Made by a program: the position numbers and the translations under genes | Source of the DNA: Fermentibacter sp964564435 | Lineage (GTDB): Bacteria > Fermentibacterota > Fermentibacteria > Fermentibacterales > Fermentibacteraceae | DNA: 64,000 nucleotides | Direction of reading: 5' to 3' | Assembly (NCBI GenBank): GCA_964564435.1 | Contig: CAZMAT010000003.1 | Location: 127,230-191,229, forward strand | In this document: positions 17,091-24,208 of the stretch, piece after piece | Position numbering within the stretch: position 1 is the stretch's first letter | Layout of the letters: each line of letters opens with the position of its first letter | The notes under the pieces: model-generated | What the model was told of the DNA's origin: nothing | Databases searched by the model: none | Seen by the model: the letters and a program-made list of their open reading frames with translations, nothing else

Positions 17091-18295
17091 TGAAGAAGCT
17101 CTCTCTGATCCTGCTCGTGCTTTCCGCCGCCGCCTGGTCGGCTGCGCTGGAGCAGTTCGTATCCCTGTCGGTCGAATCCGACAGCCTCGGGGTCTCCCCC
17201 GGCCGCAGGCAGGCCCTGTGGAACGGCATGATCTCCGAGGATTCCTGGGGCGTCAGGGTCACCGACAGATATCTCGATGCCGACAGCGGCGGGCTCGTCC
17301 CCCGGCGCTTCCTGGGCAGGAACGACCTGCTGGTGGATGGTGACGCCAGATTCGGCGCCCTCACCGTCAGCCCCGGCTTCAGATGGAACACCGCCGCGGG
17401 CGACGGCCTCGACTTCATCCTGCCCGACCAGCAGGGCACGGTGCTCGACCGCTCCTACACCAGGCCCGGGCTCGGCCTCGGTGTCTCGCTGCCCCACGGG
17501 TTCGGCGCGTTCGTCGAGGGCAGCCTCGTGGAGCGCAGCCTCGAGTACCCCGACGGTTCCTCCCTCGGCTGGTCCGGCCAGGGCGCCGAGGGCTACGTCG
17601 AGTGGGACGCCCCGGGCCTCTTCTGGGCCAGGGCCGGAGGCTCCTTCCGCAAGCACTCGAGCGACGACATCGGGTTCGATACCGACTGGTCCGAAGTCGG
17701 CGCAGCCGTGGGCATCCGAACCACCGTGCTGCCCGCAAGGGTCCAGCTCGTCGGCCAGGCCGAGTTCGGCTCCCTTTCGGGGGAGGACTACCTGGGGGGC
17801 GACCTGGGCGAGAGGGCTTCGCTCCGGCTGCGCGCCGTCAGGTCCTTCACTCCCGGGATGGCGCTGGACATGACAGTGTTCTCGTCTCTAGACCATCGCG
17901 ACGGGGCCTGGTACAGGGCTGCCTCATCGGGTGCCGCGAGGCTTGTCCTGACGCGCGGGAGGCCCGGGGAGATCCCCAGCCAGCTCGTGCTGGGGGGGCA
18001 GGTGACGTCCTCGTCGTTCACGACCGCGCGCTTCGAGGCCTCCGGCAGGCTCCACCTGGTCGAGGGGCTGTCCACGCTGCTCTCGGCCACGGCCCGCAGG
18101 ATCCCGACAACCGTCGCGGGCGCCGGGCCCGGACGCGACTGGGTGACCCTCGGCGCCGGACTCGAATACAGGATATCCACCCTCGCCGTCGTCTGGGCGA
18201 AGGTGCAGCAGGAACTGACGATACTGAACGACACCGAGGACTGGACGAGGCTGGACGCCGGGATCCAGTTCTGGCCGCCTTCCATCAGTATCTGA
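17090..18295 (+). CDS. Predicted outer-membrane beta-barrel protein of the ferredoxin cluster
   Basis: A 401-residue protein with a signal peptide (residues 1-19) and a start that overlaps the stop of the lipoprotein ferredoxin. The mature part is rich in alternating aromatic and small residues with Gly/Ser turns (LTVSPGFRWNTAAGDGLDFI, GLGLGVSLPHGFGAF) and ends in strands such as YRISTLAVVWAKVQQELTIL. There are no cysteines for clusters and no haem motifs. No named family is recognised. Its place in the operon suggests an outer-membrane channel or scaffold for the exported iron-sulfur proteins, by analogy with porin-cytochrome conduits; that is inference. Confidence 0.65.
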   Translation: MKKLSLILLVLSAAAWSAALEQFVSLSVESDSLGVSPGRRQALWNGMISEDSWGVRVTDRYLDADSGGLVPRRFLGRNDLLVDGDARFGALTVSPGFRWNTAAGDGLDFILPDQQGTVLDRSYTRPGLGLGVSLPHGFGAFVEGSLVERSLEYPDGSSLGWSGQGAEGYVEWDAPGLFWARAGGSFRKHSSDDIGFDTDWSEVGAAVGIRTTVLPARVQLVGQAEFGSLSGEDYLGGDLGERASLRLRAVRSFTPGMALDMTVFSSLDHRDGAWYRAASSGAARLVLTRGRPGEIPSQLVLGGQVTSSSFTTARFEASGRLHLVEGLSTLLSATARRIPTTVAGAGPGRDWVTLGAGLEYRISTLAVVWAKVQQELTILNDTEDWTRLDAGIQFWPPSISI

Positions 18296-18347
18296 ATCAC
18301 CTCTCCAGGGGTCCCGGCACCGGCCGGGGCCCCGTGGGAAGCCGCCG

Positions 18348-19478
18348 ATGACACTCGACCCCCTGATCCGCGGAGCCGCCCTCGGCCTCGCCACCGGAAC
18401 GGCCTGCCTGGCCTCCTGCGGCCCGGTCTACGGGGCCTACCTGCTCTCCGAGAAGAGGTCGGGTCTCGAGTCGCTGCGCGTGCTCCTCGAGCTCAACCTG
18501 GGAAGGTTCCTTTCCTACGCCGCCTTCGGAGCCCTTTTCGGCCTGCTGGGAGGGTCGCTCCCAGTCTCGATAAGGGGGCCCCTGGCGGCGGCTGGATACA
18601 TCCTCTTCTCCGTCTATCTCCTTCTCTCGGTCGTCCGTGCCAGGAAGTCGTGCGGCGGCGGATGCTCAACTTCCAAGCTAACCCGCTTCACCCGGAGTCC
18701 GCTGCTGCTGGGCGTGCTCACCGGCCTCTCGGTGTGCCCCTCGTTCCTGATCGCGGTAACAGGCGCGTTCGAATCCAGCGGTCCACTGAGCGGAGCTCTC
18801 CTCTTCTCGGGATTCTTCGCGGGGACGACCGTATACATGCTTCCTTTCGCAGTCCTGGGACTTTTCACCAGGAAGGCCTGGTTCACCACGATCGCGAGGG
18901 TTCTTGCAGTCATCGTCTCGGTCTACTTCCTGGCCGTCGGGGTGCGCATGGCCCTGGCTCTGATCAATCCCGGCGTATCGCAGACCACCGGCACCGCGGG
19001 CGCTCCCTCCGACGGTGAAGGGCCGGCATACGCGGCGCTCGAGGAGGATACGCTCTATTTCGTGGGCATACCGGGCGACCCGGCGGATCACGCACAGGAT
19101 CTCGCCGCGTTCTTCGGCTCGCAGGAAGGCCCCGGAGCCGTCTTCGTCGCCGTCGCCCCCGCCGATCCGACTTCGTTCGCCGGGCGCATCCCCGAGCTTT
19201 CCTCGGTCATCGTGCCCTGGTGGGTCGACCCGAGGAGCGGGATCGCCCTCGAGCCATGGCAGGCCGAGTTCGCATGGGTCGTGGAAGCTCGCAGATACAG
19301 GGCCTTCGCGGTCGAGTACGAGCCGTGGTGCGAGGACAGGGCCGAGACGATCCGGTCGTTCCTCGACAGATACAGCTTCAGTGTGGAGCCCGATTCCGGA
19401 TTCACTTTCCTGATGCAGAACACCCTCGAGTGTCCGCCGGATTCCTGCGCGACGTGCCCCCTCGGGGCGTTCGAGTAG
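18348..19478 (+). CDS. TauE/SafE-DsbD-like membrane protein with extra C-terminal domain
   Basis: A 376-residue protein. The first ~215 residues hold about six membrane segments. The opening GLATGTACLASCGPVYGAYL has paired cysteines, as in the DsbD_2/CcdA-like transmembrane family, which moves reducing power across the membrane or exports sulfur compounds. A CGGGC loop near residue 104 separates the two halves, and GLSVCPSFLIA repeats the first-half motif. The C-terminal ~160 residues are soluble and end in ECPPDSCATCPLGAFE. That CPLGAF echoes the CPLGAFQ of the NapH-like protein at 20750-22189. The neighbourhood suggests a redox-transfer role. Confidence 0.72.
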   Translation: MTLDPLIRGAALGLATGTACLASCGPVYGAYLLSEKRSGLESLRVLLELNLGRFLSYAAFGALFGLLGGSLPVSIRGPLAAAGYILFSVYLLLSVVRARKSCGGGCSTSKLTRFTRSPLLLGVLTGLSVCPSFLIAVTGAFESSGPLSGALLFSGFFAGTTVYMLPFAVLGLFTRKAWFTTIARVLAVIVSVYFLAVGVRMALALINPGVSQTTGTAGAPSDGEGPAYAALEEDTLYFVGIPGDPADHAQDLAAFFGSQEGPGAVFVAVAPADPTSFAGRIPELSSVIVPWWVDPRSGIALEPWQAEFAWVVEARRYRAFAVEYEPWCEDRAETIRSFLDRYSFSVEPDSGFTFLMQNTLECPPDSCATCPLGAFE

Positions 19479-19525
19479 CCTGACCCGCGCCTGACGCGGG
19501 GCTCGGCAGTTTCATGGAGGAAGAG

Positions 19526-20728
19526 ATGCCCACGGATTTCAGTGCTGGATATGCCGGACCCAGGGTCAAATCCGACTGCCTGGTCACCTTCGCGCCCGGA
19601 GAGGGCGCCCTGGAAGTCTCGATCACTGGAGAGGCGGATCACGCCCCCCTCGAAGCGGCCATCAGGGCCGTCGCCGACAGGCTGGGTGTCGGCGGCAGGG
19701 TGACCGTGAAGGATTCCGGGGCCCTTCCCTTCGTGGCGGCAGCCCGTTTCGAGGCTGCGGCGAGGAGGGCGCTCGGCGGCAGCCTGACCCCCCTTCCACC
19801 TGCGGTGGTCTTCCAGCCGTCGCCCAGGGTACGCCCCCGCAGATCGAGGCTGTACCTTCCCGGCAACCGCCCGGAGTTCCTGCCCAAGGCCGTCTCGTCG
19901 GGCGCGGACGGCGTGATACTGGACCTCGAGGACAGCGTCTCCCCCGACAGGAAGTTCGAGGCCAGGATACTGGTGGCCCACGCCCTCGCATCCATGGACT
20001 TCGGCGGGGTGGAGATCATGGTGCGCATCAACCAGGGGGCCGAGGGCGACGAGGACCTCGCCTGGATCATCCCGCAGAGGGTTCAGCACGTGCTTGTGCC
20101 CAAGGTCGAGACCCCCTCGAGGATCTCGGACGTCCGCGCACTTTCGGAGAAGATCGCGAAGCGGTGCCACAGGCCTGGGCTGCCGTGGTTCATGCCCATC
20201 ATCGAGAGCCCCCTCGGGATCCTCTCTGCGCTGGACATCGCCCGCGCAGTGCCCGAAACCGCCGCCCTCACCCTGGGCCTGCAGGACCTGACCGCCGAGC
20301 TTGGCGTGAGGCCCACGCCGGGCGGACGAGAGAGCTTCTTCTCGCGCAGCATGATCGTGCTCGCCGCCAGGGCGGCCGGGCTCCAGCCGATCGATACCGT
20401 CTACGCCGACGTGAAGAACGAGGAGGGGCTCAGGGCATCCATCTCAGAGGCCCGCGAACTGGGATTCATCGGCAAGGGATGCGTCCATCCCGGGCAGGTC
20501 GCTGCCATCAACCAGGGTTTCATGCCCGACGCCGAGTCGATCGAGTACGCGAAGAAGGTCGTGCTCGCCATGGAGGAGGCGCAGAGCCGCGGGCTGGGCG
20601 CGGTGGCCCTGGGCAGCAAGATGATCGACCCCGCCGTCGCGAGGCAGGCCGAGGCCACCGTAGCGGAAGCCGTCATGTTCGGGATCATCCCCGAAGGCTG
20701 GAGGGATGCCGCGGGGGCGGGTGAATAG
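19526..20728 (+). CDS. Fused citrate lyase acyl-carrier (CitD) and HpcH/HpaI-CitE-type lyase
   Basis: A 400-residue protein; ATG 19526 is chosen because GGAGGAAGAG lies directly before it. Residues ~1-90 resemble CitD, with the modified-serine region AGYAGPRVKSD and KDSGALPFVAAARFEAAARRA. From ~105 it is a CitE/HpcH aldolase: SRLYLPGNRPEFLPKA, DGVILDLEDSVSPDRKFEAR (metal-binding acidic residues), MVRIN, IESPLGI and GLQDLTAELG. In citrate lyase CitD and CitE are separate subunits. No CitF (transferase) or prosthetic-group gene is seen near, so the enzyme may act on another acyl substrate. It is not obviously linked to the iron-sulfur genes around it. Confidence 0.82.
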   Translation: MPTDFSAGYAGPRVKSDCLVTFAPGEGALEVSITGEADHAPLEAAIRAVADRLGVGGRVTVKDSGALPFVAAARFEAAARRALGGSLTPLPPAVVFQPSPRVRPRRSRLYLPGNRPEFLPKAVSSGADGVILDLEDSVSPDRKFEARILVAHALASMDFGGVEIMVRINQGAEGDEDLAWIIPQRVQHVLVPKVETPSRISDVRALSEKIAKRCHRPGLPWFMPIIESPLGILSALDIARAVPETAALTLGLQDLTAELGVRPTPGGRESFFSRSMIVLAARAAGLQPIDTVYADVKNEEGLRASISEARELGFIGKGCVHPGQVAAINQGFMPDAESIEYAKKVVLAMEEAQSRGLGAVALGSKMIDPAVARQAEATVAEAVMFGIIPEGWRDAAGAGE

Positions 20729-20732
20729 AACC

Positions 20733-20750
20733 GGGCGGCCGGGGCCGCCC
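20733..20750. terminator. GC-rich hairpin between convergent genes
   Basis: GGGCGGCC and GGCCGCCC form an 8-bp perfect stem around a GG loop, between the stop of the CitD-CitE gene and the stop of the convergent iron-sulfur gene. There is no U-run, so efficiency is uncertain. Confidence 0.45.
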
Positions 20751-22189
20751 TAGCCCTCCTTCGTGCCGATCTCGCAGCTCCCGGAGGAAGGCTCGCCGGG
20801 CATCCCGCAGGACTGCCCCCTGCGCCCGGTGAGGCGGCACAGTTTCGTCCACAGGCCGGCCCGGCAGGCCAGCCCCAGCACGAACCCGTAGAAGCACAGG
20901 TACCGGCAGAAGAACCTGCCCCAGAGGATCGAAAGGACTGCCGCGGCCAGGCCGAGCACCAGGTTTCCCGCGAGGAACAGGGTGAACACAGCCCTGAACG
21001 GATCCACCTCGCAGAACAGGGCGGCCCAGGGCACGTCGAGGATGCCTCTCCAGGCCAGGACGACAGCCGCGCAGAAGAGCACGAACAGCACCGTCCTCGC
21101 TCCGAGCAGGATCCGGTCGAGCTTCCGGCCGGGCTGGGGGAGGCGCAGGATGTCTAGCTTCCAGAGGATCTCCTGGAAGGCCCCCATCGGGCAGACCCAT
21201 CCGCAGTAGACCCTTCCGAAGAAGAGCGCGTGGACGACCGGCAGAGCCAGCAGGAGGATGCCGGCGAGCCCGAGGAAGGATATCGCCGTGCCGCCGAGGG
21301 CGTACTGGAACGCGCCCAGGGGGCAGAAGCATCCCTGGACCACGAAACCCAGAAGCAGGAGGCTCAGGGACAGCACGACGAGCCGTGTAGCCCGTGCCTT
21401 CCTCCTAGTCTTCCTCCCGCCCCGCAGCTTCCTCGATGCGATGGTCGCGAAGGCGAGGAGCACCGCCGTGATGCAGAGGATGACCAACGTCCTCGTGCGA
21501 CCGGTCGAGGGGTTGCCGCAGGTGTCGTCCGTCCATCTCCCCGCCCAGTGAGGGCAGAGCTGCCTCTCGTACGGGCAGGCCGCCGCAGGCGGGAGGCCGC
21601 GAGGGCAGCCCAGCGAGACGAAGGCGGGCGGAGCGCCGGCGGAATCCTGCAGCGCCGACGCGGTGGTATCGGCCGTCAGCGGCCCCGGGTTGTCGCAGCG
21701 GCCGTCGGCGCCTTCATCCCTGTAGAGGGCGCATGACGGCGCTTCCGCGTAGCAGGCCTGCTCGGGGGTGTAGCCGAGGGGGCAGGAGACCACGACGCAG
21801 TCGGAGTCGTCGGTGGTCTGGCCCTGACTGGCGCTGTCGGGAGCCGTGACGCCGATGGAATCGGACTGTACTTCCTGCTGGACAACCGGATCGGGCGGGG
21901 TCGAATCCGGGCCCGTGTCAGGCCCCGTATCCGGATCGACCAGGGTTGTGTCAGCCGTGGAGACGATAGTGTCGGCCGGAGTGACATCGGGCTCGACCGC
22001 TTCCGTATCGGGCTCCGCCACCGACGGCTGGGGGCCCGGATTGTCGCACAGGCCGTCTCCGTCGGAGTCGGTGAACAGCCCGCAGGTGGGGGCCGATTCG
22101 GGGCAGGCGTTCCCGGGCGGGAAGCCCAGCGGGCATGTCGCCAGAGCCGCCGATGTCAGGATGAATGCAAACCAGAACGAGGTTCTCAT
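20750..22189 (-). CDS. NapH/CcoG-like 4Fe-4S membrane protein with three exported Cys-rich repeats
   Basis: A 479-residue protein with a signal peptide (1-17). The periplasmic N-half carries three repeats at about 19-53, 136-170 and 195-228. Each has the pattern C-P-x-G ... A-C ... C ... D-x-C-x-N-P, and the first contains DSDGDGLCDNPG. Pro/Thr/Asp-rich linkers separate them. The C-half has membrane segments carrying GCFCPLGAFQ (287-295), YCGWVCPMGAFQ (328-339) and FCRYLCFYG (427-435), the signatures of NapH/NosR/CcoG-type membrane iron-sulfur proteins. Those proteins pass electrons across or along the membrane. Here the likely acceptors are the exported ferredoxins at 15241-17090, which is inference. 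Further Cys at 451, 461 and 472 are near the end. Confidence 0.75.
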   Translation of the reverse strand: MRTSFWFAFILTSAALATCPLGFPPGNACPESAPTCGLFTDSDGDGLCDNPGPQPSVAEPDTEAVEPDVTPADTIVSTADTTLVDPDTGPDTGPDSTPPDPVVQQEVQSDSIGVTAPDSASQGQTTDDSDCVVVSCPLGYTPEQACYAEAPSCALYRDEGADGRCDNPGPLTADTTASALQDSAGAPPAFVSLGCPRGLPPAAACPYERQLCPHWAGRWTDDTCGNPSTGRTRTLVILCITAVLLAFATIASRKLRGGRKTRRKARATRLVVLSLSLLLLGFVVQGCFCPLGAFQYALGGTAISFLGLAGILLLALPVVHALFFGRVYCGWVCPMGAFQEILWKLDILRLPQPGRKLDRILLGARTVLFVLFCAAVVLAWRGILDVPWAALFCEVDPFRAVFTLFLAGNLVLGLAAAVLSILWGRFFCRYLCFYGFVLGLACRAGLWTKLCRLTGRRGQSCGMPGEPSSGSCEIGTKEG

Positions 22190-22218
22190 CCGCCGGTCAG
22201 TGTCTCCCCGAATGGAGC

Positions 22219-22243
22219 GCGGGGCGCCATGGAAGCGCCCCGC
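22219..22243. terminator. Hairpin after the predicted selenoprotein gene
   Basis: GCGGGGCGC (22219-22227) and GCGCCCCGC (22235-22243) form a perfect 9-bp stem with a 7-nt loop. It lies between the end of the 22256-22879 gene and the start of the NapH-like gene, both on the minus strand. No clear U-run. Confidence 0.4.
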
Positions 22244-22255
22244 TGCTGGATGATC

Positions 22256-22879
22256 CTATTCGAAAATGTACTTGATGGAGGCAAAGGTCTCGTTCTCGAG
22301 ATCGTTCGTCCCTGCGAGTATCCAGTGGGGGACAGTCGACTCGAGCCCGCCGGTCGGCTGGCCGTCCGGGCTGCAGAAGACCGCGCGTCCGTCGGCACCG
22401 TTCCAGTTGTACACATAGACCGACTGACTGTCCGGGGTCGCGGTCCACTCTATGTCTATCAGCAGATTGTTGCTCCCGTTGTAGAAGAAGGGGGTGTCCA
22501 GGTCAGTGCTGAACCACTGGTCCGGGCCGAGACCCGACAGCGTGTACGTAGACCTGCTGAACACAAGCGTCTTCGACGACGGGACGTAGTTGTTCTCGAA
22601 GTTCGTGCCAAGAGCATCGAGGGTCGTGTAGCCCATGTAGATCTTGAAGTTGTTGTAGGAGCCGTGGTCTTCGCCGAACGGCGCACGCTTCCACATGAGA
22701 TCCTGGATCGTGATCGCCGTGCCTATCTCGCTGTCGAGCACTACCACCTGGTAGCGCATTCCGGCAGGATATCAACCACCGCAGAAAGGCGTACTGCCGA
22801 GCCCTACGTCGCTGCCTATCTCGACGTCGGCCATCGCAGCCGTCGAAAGCAGCAGTGCCGCTGATATCAGTCTGTTCAT
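22256..22879 (-). CDS. Predicted exported selenoprotein with a CxxU motif (in-frame TGA)
   Basis: ATG 22879 has a strong AAGGAGGAAG site. Residues 1-17 are a signal peptide (MNRLISAALLLSTAAMA). The frame reads ...GSTPFCGG, then TGA at codon 36 (22774-22772), then YPAGMRYQVVVLDSE in the same frame for another 171 residues. The product would be 207 residues, Cys33 and Sec36 giving CGGU. The remainder is a beta-rich secreted domain of a kind seen in FCB secreted proteins (PFFYNGSNNLLIDIEW). A perfect 8-bp hairpin with an AGGU loop starts 15 nt after the TGA, matching bacterial SECIS geometry. Alternatives are a TGG-to-TGA nonsense mutation or a sequencing error. TGA is a normal stop in other genes here, so general recoding is excluded. 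Confidence 0.6.
22738..22757 (-). promoter_or_regulatory. Candidate bacterial SECIS element
   Basis: On the minus strand GCGCTACC-AGGT-GGTAGTGC folds into 8 pairs (one G-U) with an AGGU tetraloop. The loop GGU lies 24-26 nt after the in-frame TGA. Known bacterial SECIS elements place a G/GU-containing apical loop about 16-37 nt after the UGA; E. coli fdhF has GGU at 19-21. Confidence 0.6.
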
Positions 22880-22988
22880 CCTTCCTCCTTCCCTGTCTGG
22901 AACCCAAATATACCTCCGCGGCGTCCCCGGGCAAAAGCGGCTTGACGCTGCGTGCCGCCCGCCCATATAAATCCCGCCTGCAAACGGT

Positions 22989-23066
22989 GGTCCGGTAGTT
23001 CAATTTGGTTAGAGCACCGCCCTGTCACGGCGGAAGTTGCGGGTTCGAGTCCCGTCCGGACCGCCA
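22989..23066 (+). tRNA. tRNA-Asp (GTC anticodon)
   Basis: Acceptor GGTCCGG pairs with CCGGACC, the anticodon loop is CTGTCAC (GTC), and the T-arm is GCGGGTTCGAGTCCCGT. CCA is encoded at 23064-23066. The repeat-rich low-GC island begins immediately after it. Confidence 0.95.
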
Positions 23067-23090
23067 CTTCCCGCGCCCGCGGGAAGTGGC
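23063..23090 (+). terminator. Hairpin overlapping the tRNA-Asp 3' end
   Basis: GCCACTTCCCGCG and CGCGGGAAGTGGC form a perfect 13-bp stem with a CC loop. It includes the tRNA discriminator base and CCA, so it may act in termination and 3' processing. No U-run follows. Confidence 0.45.
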
Positions 23091-23293
23091 AGCGTCGCCA
23101 GCACTGTTTGCGAAGCAAACGTGCGAGAGACCATCAATCCAGCCTGTCACTCCTGTTCGATTTCGTGTGTCTGACTACTGCTTGCGCCGCAGCATTGCTC
23201 GCACTTCTTTCGAGGCTCTTCAGCTCGCACTGCGGGTCCTTCCGGGGGGCGTTGCCTCCCGTCCCCCTCATTTCGCGAAGCGAAATGAGAAAC

Positions 23294-23615
23294 AAGCGGC
23301 AGCACGGTTCGCGAAGCGAACCTGCGAGAGCGATCCAGCTGATCTGGTGGCACGCGTACTCGCAGTTTTCTGCGAAAACTGCTGTTACGCTACCTATCGA
23401 TTCCGCCCTGCGAAATCGATGAAATTAGAAGGAAGCGGCAGCACGGTTCGCGAAGCGAACCTGCGAGAGCGATCCAGCTGATCTGGTGGCACGCGTACTC
23501 GCAGTTTGCTGCGAAAACTGCTGTTACGCTACCTATCGATTCCGCCCCGCGAAATCGATGAAATAAGAAGGAAGCGGCAGCACGGTTCGCGAAGCGAACC
23601 TGCGAAAGCGATCAA
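23294..23615. repeat. 139-bp tandem repeat, two full copies and a partial third
   Basis: Copy 1 is 23294-23432 and copy 2 is 23433-23571; they differ at about 3 of 139 positions. A third copy starts at 23572 and loses similarity after ~45 bp. Each unit carries three palindromic modules: TTCGCGAAGCGAA, CGCAGTTTTCTGCGAAAACTGC and an ATCGATTCC...GAAATCGAT pair. A degenerate relative is at ~23085-23140, and the last module recurs at ~26562-26590 on the far side of the island. Confidence 0.85.
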
Positions 23616-23669
23616 GCCTGTCCTCGAGCCCATGCGGTTCTTCACCGTTAAGTGGGGCACAGGTCCTGT

Positions 23670-23760
23670 TCAGCAGCACCGTGCTCTCACCCTGAGTCTG
23701 TAGTTCTCGAAGCCCTTGAAGCCGTTGATGCTCCTGGAGATCTGATTTATCAGCTTGTTT
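23670..23760 (-). pseudogene. C-terminal relic of a transposase
   Basis: On the minus strand one frame reads LINQISRSINGFKGFENYRLRVRA and then stops. The stretch INGFKGFENYRLRV resembles the C-terminal end of DDE transposases of the ISL3-like kind (ingFrsFENYRlRil). Nothing upstream in frame is recognisable. It is short, so the call is tentative. Confidence 0.35.
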
Positions 23761-24208
23761 CTGCTTCCGCAAAACAAGCTGGCTGCTATCGGCTCATCAC
23801 TCTGTGTATCCACGCTGGGTAAGCTGATAATGTACGTCTACAGAAAATCTGCCCGCTTGTAGTCAACTACACTGTGAAGTCTTGATTGTCGACCCATCAG
23901 AGAATCCATTGCGCTTCTACAAGCAACAGGTTCAAGATCATTTCTCTGTAAGCAACGACGAGTTCTCCATCGATCCTGTGTTTCGAATCTGACGGACGCG
24001 GAAGCGTAAAAGGGCTCTAAGTCAATGTAGCAATCGACATTGGGCAACTACTTATATGCGGTATGATGCCGTGCTGGTCAGTATTCGACAGGCCATACCC
24101 ATGCGGCTTCTTCGGACATTTGGTTGACATGGTTGCTCCCGCATACTAGTCATCGATCACTACTCACACTGAGTAACAACAGTTGCGGCATCTTCAGGGG
24201 GGTTGACG

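Larger units (their letters stand above)
23091..24208. other. Gene-free, low-GC repeat island after tRNA-Asp
   Basis: I find no supported intact gene in these 1.1 kb. The first half is made of small palindromes (for example CTCATTTCGC/GCGAAATGAG near 23270 and repeated TTCGCGAAGCGAA) and the 139-bp tandem repeats annotated separately. The second half (23760-24200) is AT-richer than neighbouring genes, without coding character, apart from a transposase relic near 23700. The composition change and relics suggest DNA acquired beside the tRNA and now decaying. Confidence 0.55.

Noticed and set aside
23091..23615. CRISPR array
   Set aside because: The repeats are 139-bp direct units without regular short repeats and unique spacers, and no cas genes are present.
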